13,353 nt of DNA from Gryganskiella cystojenkinii (Eukaryota > Mortierellomycota > Mortierellomycetes > Mortierellales > Mortierellaceae): positions 81,834 through 95,186 of the forward strand of contig JAAAIG010000034.1 of the NCBI GenBank assembly GCA_015852425.1, read 5' to 3'. Under the pieces are notes generated by a model. That model was not told the DNA's origin and did no database searches. It saw only the letters and a program-made list of their open reading frames with translations. Of the stretch, positions 1-8,260 are shown one piece after another. Position 1 is the first letter of the stretch; each line of letters opens with the position of its first letter. The translations under genes and the position numbers were made by a program.

Positions 1-60
1 CTAATGATCTCTGTTTTCTTTCACAAATTTGAATCTGCGTTGGTCTTTTTAAAAAATCAG
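1..60 (+). other. 3' end of an intron in the MFS transporter gene
   Basis: The transporter reading frame is only meaningful from base 62 onward. Bases 59-60 are an AG preceded by a T-rich and A-rich stretch, as in a 3' splice site. A CTAAT, a plausible branch site, sits at 1-5, but at about 55 nt from the acceptor it is only a candidate. Splicing at 60/61 gives one base completing a codon, followed by PFLGG, which matches the end of the conserved GPxxGG motif of transmembrane helix 5 in drug/proton MFS proteins. That motif match is the main reason for placing the junction here. The 5' splice site is outside the window. Confidence 0.75.
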
Positions 61-1366
61 GCCATTCCTCGGTGGAGTCCTTGTTAAGCATACCGGCACG
101 ATCATGTCCATCGTCTCGATCGATGTGTGTATTACCCTGGCTTCACTCTTGTTGACCGTCTTTGTGATTCCAGAGTCTTTGCCGATCAAACAACCGGCAG
201 AGATCCAACTGTTATTGGCAAAGATGACCAAGAAAGACGATATCCTCGCCAAGGATTCAACAGCTACAACCACCGTGAGGGCAGCATGGCATGCACACGT
301 GACCCAACCCCTGGCGTTTTTCCGACCCAATGGACGCAACACAAACCTGGTCCTCCTGGCTGCCATCTCGTTTTTGCAAAACTTGGCCGTTCGGGGGACA
401 CTCTCGGTCATTATTCTGTACACAAATCAGATCTTTCACTGGGGTGAATACGAGGATGGATTCTTGTTCTCGATCGGAAACATTGTTCGCTTCGTCACTC
501 TCCTCGGTATCTTGCCCATCTTGGTCCATTACTACAAAAAGGCTGCGGCCAAGAAGATCAAACGCAAGGCGTCTGCTGCAGCTCTAGAGGAGGCACGGAT
601 CCAGCAGCTCCAACAAAAACAACAGCAGCGTCAGTCTGCGATTTTTAGCTCGATGTTGGATCCCAATGTTACGTCCAGCGTTCAAAGTCTCGGCGAGGCC
701 GCGTTGGATAACTTGGATCACTCTGGAGGCCCTTCTTCGGTCCCATCGTCGTTTGAGGATGAACAAGGAGCGTTCATGGATCCTCGTCATCGCCAAGCAT
801 CTGTGGACTCGTTTGCGACACTGAAGGCTCCCTCTCCGTCCACTTCATCATCACCACGAATCCCTGACTATAGCAGTAACATTGACAGCAACTTACCATC
901 CAACGGTAAACGACCTGCAACCGCCGAGAGAAATGAGAGCACTCTCTCAGTCACGACCCGCACAAAGGAACAGACTTTTAGCGACATGAAATTCGATACT
1001 TGGATGATTCGTCTCGGTTTCGCCATCAACTCAATCACGTATCTGGGATATGGTCTCGCCAAGGTCGGCTGGGTCTTTTATCTCGCCGTTGCGCTGCACG
1101 CGCTATCGATCGTTTCCTCCCCTTCGCTCAAGTCCCTGTTGACCAACTTGGTTGAACCGTCTCAGTTCGGAGCAGTGTTGGGTGCCATCCAGGTGGTGGA
1201 TTCCATCTCTGCAGTCTGCTCGCCTATCGTAATCTCTTGGGTCTATGCGTTGACGGTCAGTACGATGCCCGAGTTTGTCTGGTACAGTTGTGCGGGCTTT
1301 ACAGGCATCTGTGTCATCTTGTCGTTCATGATCCGACAGAAACAATTCCGGCAGAACATCGAGTAG
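61..1366 (+). CDS. Major facilitator superfamily transporter, C-terminal part (5' partial)
   Basis: This exon encodes the last 434 residues of a 12-helix MFS transporter; the N-terminal half lies upstream of the window. Substrate is unknown. The arrangement and the PESLP motif after helix 6 suggest the DHA1/TetA-HIAT1 type of proton-coupled transporter. Numbering from base 62: PFLGG at residues 1-5 ends helix 5; helix 6 is about 15-38 and closes with PES; a central loop follows; helix 7 about 95-122; helix 8 about 132-158; helices 9 and 10 about 315-360; helix 11 about 368-398; helix 12 about 404-424. Between helices 8 and 9 lies an unusual ~155-residue hydrophilic insert with a Gln-rich coiled-coil-like start (near 181-191) and Ser/Pro-rich stretches. 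It includes RQASVDS, a likely basophilic kinase site. Topology predicts this loop is cytoplasmic. The TAG stop is at 1364-1366. The family call is secure; the subfamily is a guess. Confidence 0.85.
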
Positions 1367-1442
1367 ATGGAGAATATTTCACTCAGTTCGTGTTTTTCTC
1401 TAGCTCTTTTTTTTCATTTCTCGATTTTTTGGACTCCATCTA

Positions 1443-1461
1443 CCCCCCCCCCCCCCCCCCC
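1443..1461 (+). repeat. C19 homopolymer
   Basis: Nineteen consecutive C bases lie in the presumed 3' UTR, 77 bases after the transporter stop codon and flanked by T-rich sequence. Mononucleotide C tracts of this length are prone to polymerase slippage and sequencing length error, so the exact count may not be reliable. Confidence 0.9.
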
Positions 1462-2370
1462 GCCATTTTTATATATTTTTTTTTTACTGTTCTCTCTTTG
1501 TATACCAGTTACCCTTGACGATACGCCAAATTTATGATAATCTAAACGCTCTCCTACTTTCAATTTTTCACACCACATGCTCACTCAAATTTTTTCAATT
1601 AAAAGAAAACATTTCATTTATGACTCCACCAACGAGAACCCTCAAAGCATGTATTGGTGATAACTCATCTTGCAAAAAGGAGATGAATGACCAAAGGAGC
1701 CAAAAATAAGGGTAATTTCTAATTTTGGTCATTTGGAGTCGTGTGGACACCAAACAACACACATGCTCTTTCCCCTTTGCTTTCTCTCCCTCTCCTTTTT
1801 TTGATCGCTCGATAGGATGTGCATAAGCATGGTTGGTTGAAAGAGTTTTCAATTTTCATGCAACATGATGATGAAACGTAGAGAGAAGGGGGGTGTTTTT
1901 TTTTTCTTTAATTGTTTGTCTGTTTTTCATCCTCGGTACTTGCATAAAGCGCTATGAAAACTCCGAGGTTTCGTTCGTCCTTTCCTTTCGTCATCTCCAT
2001 GGCCCAGACTCTCCACAAAATCTTATGGATCCGTCTCCTGGCTGTTGCCCCTATTGAGAGAAAGATGGGTAAGGGGCAGTAATTCAACATTCTAGGGGAA
2101 GGATGTGGTAAACAGTATCAGAAAAGAACCCTACCTCCTAACCAAGACCAACCACTTCACTCATTCACACCTAGACATAACAAAACAGAATAATCCATTC
2201 TGGCGTCCAACCCTACGCCCAACAAATGGTTTTTTTCTCAGACAGATATTTCATTTCGACCCTCGAGAAGGCTCTTTTGAAGTGTAAAAAGATACCTCTC
2301 GGGTTAGAGTGTAGCAAAGGGGAGCACAAAGAAAAAGTCAATTGGCAACAAGAAGCAAAGAACAGAGCTG

Positions 2371-2403
2371 CAAACAAAAAAAAACAAAAAACAAAAAAAA
2401 AAC
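2371..2403 (+). repeat. A-rich simple repeat
   Basis: A run of As interrupted by single Cs (about 28 of 33 bases are A). It is low-complexity intergenic sequence with no coding value. Confidence 0.85.
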
Positions 2404-3060
2404 AGAGTTGTTCAAACAAACCACCCAATGGTTAAAGTGGATGTGATCACAGACTCGATGAGGACCGATTAGGAAAATTAGGCGCCACAGGGACATCAAA
2501 ACTGCTTGCTCTCAATCATTCTCACGTTTTCCAGCTTCATCACGAACAAAAAACTGGAAGAGAGTTTAAGAATTGGTGAGAGCTCAGTAATAATCCCAGG
2601 CAGGATGGCAGTCCACCCCGACAGCCTGCTTTGTTGCGAGAATCATAAACGAGCGGTGTCGTTGGCAACCAAAAGAGAAAGTCCTTTTTACCGAAGGGGC
2701 TGAAAGTCAAATGGTTCAAACTGGAGACAATTGTCCAACGAGGACAACGAGTGCATGGAGAAGGCGAAAAGGACTGTACCCCTCCAGTCTGGGTACCCGG
2801 GATAGTGCAATTGCTGTTAGTCTATTGGTGATCCTTGGAGGGCTGTAAAAAAAAATTAAAAAAAGGATCGAAAACTACAACGAATGTGGTCCTTTCGTTT
2901 CTCTCTCTCTCCCCTTCATGATTCCTCCATGGGAACCGACGTAATAATTGAACTAATCTACTCTAATAATTCGATAATAGTCCATGGATAGCTGTGCCTG
3001 ATGGTCTCTGGCTAAGAGAATCCTATTTGGAGCTAGCACAGATGTACGTAGTGATCAGCC

Positions 3061-3076
3061 AAAAAAAAAAAAAAAA
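3061..3076 (+). repeat. A16 homopolymer
   Basis: Sixteen consecutive A bases in intergenic DNA. There are no flanking target-site duplications or upstream gene-like sequence that would mark it as the tail of a retroposed copy. Confidence 0.85.
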
Positions 3077-3537
3077 GTAGATGACGACGAAAACGAGATC
3101 ATAGGAGAAATTGCTAAGATAGACATCAATGATCTCCATTCGGTCATGAATGGCTGTGTGGTGTATGATGGACATCAACAGCAGCTTCGTCATCTGTCTG
3201 TTACGTTTATCTTTACAGGCTGACAGGGTGAACAGCCAGCTAGGCGTGCAGCCTCAAAAGACCAGGGAAGAAAGGCGAAAGATTGATGCATTGATAGAGT
3301 TTTTTGAATTAAAAAAACCGCTCAATTCATTCAGTCTAGTCAATCCTTCTATTGTTAGGGCACCAAAATAAATCTAAAGCGCTGGTGTAATCAAATCATT
3401 TCATTACTGTTCTCCATGCCAAGAGTGCATAGTACAGTGCTGCAGAACGCTGATTCGCTGATTAGGATCGTCCCTGTTCGTGTCCAGCTGGTACACAATT
3501 TTTACTCGATTTGAACTGGTAACCCTGTCTTTGATGA

Positions 3538-4205
3538 CCTTTCTTCTCCCCTCTTGCTTCTTTTCTCTTCTCTTTCTCCTTCACTTTCTGTTCTTCTCAC
3601 TCTTTTTTAAAAAGTCTTGTCCCTTCAACTTTCTTCACTTCTCCCCTCACACTACTATCGTCCTTCTTTGCTTCAAAACTTCGCTATTGTCCATTTTCAT
3701 TTTTTTCATTTCCTTTACGCCGCGATATACCATTTTATTTTCTTCTCCGCTCATGCTTTTCCCTTGATCAAGAAAACCTCTATCTAATCCTTCCTTTCCA
3801 AGTGGACCCCTTCCGAGTCCCTGCATTCGTTCACACCTATTTTATTTCTCTATTTCGGTTCACTGTCCACTCTTTTTTTATCTTTCTCGAGCGCAAACAA
3901 GCAGACCTCTTGAGCATTTCCTGGTTTTCTTTGTGCTGTTTATTTTTTCAAACACTTTCCTTAAAATAGTCAGCGCCCGACTCTGGATTGCCCTTTTCTT
4001 CTCCTCTCCAAAAGCCACCACCTCTGTTCGCCCTCGTCTTTTCCACTTTCAACCGTTGCGTTGCCTCCGTTCCATTGCTCAATTATTCGCACATGCTATA
4101 AAGTACTATCTGCACTTTGATAGTCTTCCCCCTTGTTCACTTTTTTCTCCCCGTTCTGAATCCCCTTCCTCCGTCCTCCCTACACACGTAAAACGCATAC
4201 ACGAA
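3538..4205 (+). promoter_or_regulatory. Pyrimidine-rich promoter and 5' leader of the O-fucosyltransferase gene
   Basis: The + strand is strongly enriched in C and T over some 650 bases, with many CTTTTC-like and CTTCTC-like runs, right up to the start codon. Polypyrimidine tracts on the coding strand are typical of fungal core promoters and leaders. A good TATA-like element, TATAAAG, lies at 4097-4103, about 105 bases before the ATG. Frames open through this region (for example 3480-3767) encode only Phe/Leu/Ser-rich low-complexity peptide, as expected from translated CT-rich DNA. Part of it is continuous with the gene's frame but contains no in-frame ATG before 4206. Confidence 0.55.
4097..4103 (+). 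promoter_or_regulatory. TATA-box candidate
   Basis: TATAAAG is about 105 bases upstream of the chosen start codon, inside a CT-rich leader. The spacing fits a fungal TATA element, with transcription starting in the pyrimidine tract between it and the ATG. No experimental support is visible. Confidence 0.45.
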
Positions 4206-6564
4206 ATGGCAGCATCCTCCCCTCTCCTTCACCAACAAAAATCTCGGTCACACTCTGATGAGTACGAGTCCCTACCACAACACCGTGAAGGTACCCATAG
4301 TTCCCATCCTCAAAAGAGGAATAGTCGACTCACAGTCGCTAGGGCTGTGGTCCTGATCTGTATAGCGTTCATGCTGTTGGCAATGGTTCATATTCATTAC
4401 ACCAACGTCTTCAGACAAGAACGTGAAGCTGCAGCGAACCTTCACAATAACGACAACAGCATCAAAACCGAAAAAGAACCCTCAACAGTGACGACCCCAA
4501 CTCCACCCACCAGTGAATCCGACAACAACCAAGTGGACCCTAAAAAGGTTGGCACTCCTCCACCGCCTGTGCTGGACACGAAACCTGAAACCCCTACTTC
4601 AACCACGACGAACACTGACGACAAACCTTCAACGGACAATGACAACAACAAGCAGCCCCAGCGACAACCCGAAAAGCCTATCACCATCGACAATGCGCTT
4701 ACGACAACACTTCGTTACGAAAATGGAACCCACACAAAGACTTTCAAGTCCGAGTTTTTCAAGAACCCAGTCGAGGCTCGCAAAGAGATGGGGTCATTTC
4801 TCACCACCCTCAAGGATCGAACTTGGTGGAGCAAAGACGATTCAGAGCAAAAGAACAACGCGGGCACGTCTTCTGGATCCCCTCATGGAACACCGATTAC
4901 GAATGCGTTCTTTTCTTATCTGCCTATGGGTGGTGGCAACAACCAGTTCACATCTTTGCAAAAAGCCGCACTATTGGCGAAGGATCTGGGTCGCACCTTG
5001 GTCATCCCTCCTATCGCGCCTAGTTCTCATATCAAGGTAAAGAAAATGTTTCTTTGTCACTGTCGCAGAAATATACCAATCGCCCGAGAAAGAATGGAAA
5101 TAGGCATTTTATAAATTGAGTGGTTGTGGCGTAGAGCTGGGCTGGACGCAAAAAAAACCGAGTAAAGAAGAACATTGAGAGCCAATGGCCGGCGCGACGA
5201 CAAAAAAAAAAGAGATAAACAAAGATGCAAAGCCAGCCAAAAGCTCTCCTTTTCTATTTTCGATTGTGATCGATCTGTCTTTACGCCCTCTTTCACCGGG
5301 GAACAGCGACAAACAGATTGGTCTTTGCACCCAGATTAAAAAACATCCATTTCGGCTTCATCAATTTTTTCGGCCCCGCTGAGACCTGTCCCTGAGTATC
5401 GGTCGCGAAATGAAAGTGAATCAACAACATTAGCTAACTATCTTATTTTCTCCCTCCTCTCCTTGGTCTCACTCAATTGTTTTTATCCTCAACTGCACTC
5501 GAACTACAACTCCACTCTATTTTCTCCATATCCCCCAGCTTTGGTCAGGTCCTCGTTATTCAGAGTTTTATGATCTTGAGGCGTTTTCAGCCCAGTCGGG
5601 GATCCCTATCCTCGAGTGGCACGATGTCAAGCAAACGCCTGATGATCCTCCTCAAGAGATGATGCACCGCTGGCAAGATTTCGCCGAGGATTTCCCCTGT
5701 ATACCCAATGGTGGCATCGGTGCAAACGACAAGAACCTGTATGATCACTTCCGTCCCCAGTTCCTGATGAAGTTCAAGACCCCCGCCGACCTGGTCGATG
5801 GTACGAATGGCAAGGCTACCGATTACCTTTACGCACGCGATGTACTACTCAAGGACTCCAAAACGTCGTCTGAAGCCAAGAATGGCGAAAGAGATCTTTG
5901 GAAGTGTCTTTCATGCCCCTACTTTTTGAACGGCGGGGATTTGAATGACCGAGCATGGCACGAGATTGGCCTTCACCTAAAGTTTAACAATAAGCTCGAG
6001 AAGATGGCCGACGATATCTTGGATCTGTTGTTAAAGCCTAAGACACCTGAGGCCGAAAAGTCTCTGGAGATCTCCGGTCGTCGTCACCCTGAGTTTATTA
6101 TCGTCCATCTCCGTCGTGGTGATATCGTGAACAAGTGCAAGGTCGGTCAGCCCGAGGCGGAATGTATCGTCCAGATCGAGGCGATTGCCGAGAAGGTGGA
6201 CGAGATCGAGAAGAAGCGCCGTATTGCCTCTCTCCAGAACGGTGCTTCCGATGACTTTGAACGTCTCCCCGTGCTAGTCACAACGAACGAGAAGCGGCCT
6301 GAGGAGCTAGAGAAGCTTGAGAAGCTGAAATGGATCATGTTGGATCATGGTGACGAGGAAAAGGACGCTGCTGGTCACGTCTTGCCCTCCAAGACCATCA
6401 AACTGGGCACCATGTCCACCCTCGGTCAATTCTACCCACCCATGTTGGACGCTGCGCTGTTGACCCGAGGTGATTATCTGATTGGCATGTCAAACTCAAG
6501 GATGTCCCAGTTGGCTGCCCAGCGTGGAGCAGCCTGGCACAAACATACGGTCATGCTTATGTAG
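4206..6564 (+). CDS. GDP-fucose O-fucosyltransferase-domain type II membrane protein (2 exons)
   Basis: Exons 4206-5036 and 5539-6564 join in phase 0 to give 618 residues. By family it would transfer fucose from GDP-fucose to hydroxyl groups of secretory-pathway acceptors, in ER or Golgi; the acceptor is unknown. Residues 1-41 are a short basic cytoplasmic tail; 42-64 form one hydrophobic signal anchor; about 70-170 are a Thr/Pro/Asn-rich stem; the catalytic domain follows. Its N-terminal half has YLPMGGGNNQ (238-247), then LGRTLVIPP and SSHIK up to the splice junction. The second exon resumes with LWSGPRYSEFYDLE and GIPILEW, as this family does. The nucleotide-binding HLRRGD motif is at 457-462, and a C-terminal GDYLIGMSNSRMSQLA element starts near 588. 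The ATG at 4206 is the only Met codon before the anchor, and A at -3 and G at +4 give good context. The family is clear; POFUT subtype and acceptor are not. Confidence 0.85.
5037..5538 (+). other. Intron of the O-fucosyltransferase gene (502 bp)
   Basis: The donor is GTAAAG at 5037 and the acceptor CCCCCAG ends at 5538, with a CT-rich tract before it. CTAAC at 5434-5438 is a good branch sequence, though about 100 nt from the acceptor; CTCAAC near 5488 is a closer alternative. The two flanking exons join in phase 0 and rebuild a continuous family motif, which is strong support. Retention would stop the frame at 5112-5114 and yield a 302-residue protein lacking the HLRRGD site. No gene or structured RNA was seen inside. 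Confidence 0.85.
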
Positions 6565-6586
6565 GCACCCTTTTGGTGCTTTTTTT
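6565..6586 (+). other. Stem-loop followed by T7 directly after the stop codon
   Basis: GCACC (6565-6569) can pair with GGTGC (6575-6579) around a 5-nt CTTTT loop, followed immediately by seven T (6580-6586). It starts on the first base after the TAG stop. It looks like a bacterial intrinsic terminator, but in a spliced RNA polymerase II gene it more likely acts, if at all, as a 3' UTR hairpin. It may also be chance. Confidence 0.3.
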
Positions 6587-7969
6587 GTCATTCGTTTTCC
6601 TCTTCTTCGACCCCTCTTTCACCTGTAAATTATTCGATCCTTCTCCCCTTCAACGACTTTAATGTCCTCGCACAGCATTTTCATGAGCACAAAAAAGCAC
6701 ATGCCCTTCCTTTACCATAGACGGTTTCATCTCATGCCTGACCACCATATAAAAAAGTTTTATCCCTTTTGATTTTAAAAAATTCCTTGGGATGTTTTTT
6801 CCTGTTGACTTCGTTTTTCCCGTCAAACACCAAGTGACAATATTGATGAGCAGCAACCGACTGTGTGCTAAAACAAGACATAATGCTAAGGAAAGTACAG
6901 CAATATCAAGGATATTTTGGTAGGCCACGCGTTGGAATGGGCGAGTTCAGGGGTCATGGAACACGGACCCCATGATGATTGGAAAACATAATCAGAGACC
7001 TGCCCTGGCCTGTCCTGTCTGTTTTTTAATTTCCTCCTAACTCTGACTGCGAAATCAATTTTTGGCTGTCAAACCGGGAAATCGATCGATTTTTGTTGTT
7101 GTTGTTGAAGACGGGGAAAAATATTTGGCCGGAAAAATGAAAAACATGAAGACAACACACGAGAAAGGCCGCCGGACCGCTTGTTTATTCATCCTCTTTG
7201 CCTTCGCATGGAACAACGTCTCTCGAGCACTCATAGAAAGAAGAACAATATCTCTGCTAAAATTAAACGTGGCTGTGGGAGGGATATCCAGAACGCCTCG
7301 TCTGCTGTTGAGATCCGTTACTTTCGCTGTGCATTGTGGCACTCATGGCCCTGTCTGGGATCGTTCCCTTATTTTGACTAAAAACGGGATGCGTAGACCA
7401 ATAACAAGAATACAAAAACTGGTTTGTTGGGCCAAGTTTTCCTTTTTTCCTTTTGAACTCGGCTAGTGCCAAAAAGAGAGGGAACAACAGCATGTAAGGT
7501 TAGACTACGCAGGTGCGTTTGAATCAAAGCACGCAGCAAGGGGTGGCATGTGAACCGTTTTTGCTGTTCAAACTGGACTTAACAAATACATTATTGTCGG
7601 TCAACAATCGAGGCCGCGATAAATGACCAAGCAGGCACACTTGACGGTCCCATCTCAGATTGATGATTTCAGTTGAGAGTGTGGCGGTTTCAAGTGCAAT
7701 TCTCATCTCTTTTGAGGATTGAAAATCCAACTATTTCAAGACTGGCCTAGACTTGTACCGTTGCCCCTGCAGACAGAGAGATTGCAAACATGCCAGTAAC
7801 AGAAAAAAAGGAGTGGAAAGAGGATCGGAAGTGCGCAGATGGAAGTGCGTGTGTGTTCGTGCTTATGCTACTGCGTTGCGTTGTTTGAAGCAACGAGAGG
7901 GAGGAGAGGGAGGACATGACTTCATTTTTTTCGAGGTCTTTAAAAAAATATAATAAACTTACTTTTTTT
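6587..7969. other. Intergenic region without a supportable gene
   Basis: About 1.4 kb between the O-fucosyltransferase 3' end and the leader of the VTT gene. The longest frames (7062-7466 on +, 7055-7342 on -) overlap each other. Neither resembles a known family, and the + strand frame begins with a non-ATG codon. Contents are T-rich 3' UTR sequence, a short GTT repeat near 7096, a 14-bp palindrome (7079-7092) that is not statistically surprising in this window, and a GA-rich stretch near 7800-7915. No tRNA-like B box survived checking. Confidence 0.55.
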
Positions 7970-8260
7970 TTGCTGGTTGAACTGTCGTGCCGTTTCCTTC
8001 GGTTGTTTCTTTCCTTTCTTTCCTTTCTTTCCTTTCATGATATCCGCTTTTTTTCCCTTTTTTCTCTTTCTCTTCCTCATTTCTCATTCTCTCCCCCGCA
8101 TTACCTACCGACATCCCCTCATTCTCAATTCGTCAATTGAACTGAAAAAATATCACTTTGAACTACCTCTGTGCAAGCTGACAACGTAGGCAGCACTAAG
8201 GTCCTCCTTCTCAATCACTCCTTCTCTTACACTTCTTCGTGTTGGCACTGGTTGTTCATA
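7970..8260 (+). promoter_or_regulatory. Pyrimidine-rich promoter and leader of the VTT-domain gene
   Basis: Strongly CT-rich on the coding strand from about 7990 to 8110 and again from about 8200 to 8245, as before the O-fucosyltransferase gene. It contains the TTTCTTTCC tandem repeat. A TATA-like ATATAATAAAC lies just upstream near 7950, about 310 bases before the ATG; this is distant for a core TATA, so its role is uncertain. Confidence 0.45.
8006..8035 (+). repeat. TTTCTTTCC tandem repeat, about 3.4 copies
   Basis: A 9-bp unit occurs three times exactly (8006-8014, 8015-8023, 8024-8032), followed by a partial fourth unit. It is a microsatellite-like pyrimidine repeat inside the leader of the downstream gene and may vary in length between strains. 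Confidence 0.85.

Larger units (their letters stand above)
1367..3537. other. Intergenic region without a supportable gene
   Basis: About 2.2 kb between the transporter stop and the pyrimidine-rich leader of the next gene. Only short open frames (under 100 codons) occur on either strand. None shows a recognisable domain, a protein-like composition or plausible splice partners. It holds the transporter 3' UTR (T-rich, with a C19 tract), several A-rich tracts, and short inverted repeats (CCTCGG at about 1932 with CCGAGG at about 1966; GATCCTT 2830-2836 with AAGGATC 2863-2869). I checked for tRNA B-box-like sequences, 5S and U6 signatures and found none that hold up. An unannotated non-coding RNA cannot be excluded from sequence alone. 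Confidence 0.6.

Noticed and set aside
1866..1876. ATGATGATGA, a possible C box in the gap after the transporter gene.
   Set aside because: No CTGA D box with a closing stem follows within about 120 bases.
2710..2730. GGTTCAAACT resembles a tRNA B box on the + strand; a similar GTTCAAACT occurs near 7566.
   Set aside because: The final C of the B-box consensus is missing and there is no cloverleaf around either copy.
3500..3530. On the minus strand, GTTCAAATC resembles a tRNA B box.
   Set aside because: The flanking bases do not form a T-arm stem (only one of five pairs fits), and no acceptor stem or A box is present at the right distance.
3480..3767. A 95-codon frame that looks like a membrane protein because it is rich in Phe and Leu.
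   Set aside because: The composition follows from translating CT-rich promoter DNA; there is no charged residue pattern or helix spacing typical of a real membrane protein.
3933..4205. N-terminal extension of the O-fucosyltransferase, since its frame stays open upstream to 3933.
   Set aside because: No ATG occurs in frame before 4206, and the extension would be CT-rich leader sequence before a well-formed signal anchor.
7079..7092. A 14-bp perfect palindrome, AAATCGATCGATTT.
   Set aside because: About 0.8 such palindromes are expected by chance in a window of this size, and it is not close to a start codon.
7055..7466. Open frames of 95-134 codons on both strands in the gap before the VTT gene.
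   Set aside because: They overlap each other, the + frame lacks an ATG at its start, and neither peptide resembles a protein family. They look like chance openings.
8171..8260. A 30-residue N-terminal extension of the VTT protein.
   Set aside because: The frame opens with GTG, not ATG. The first in-frame ATG is 8261.
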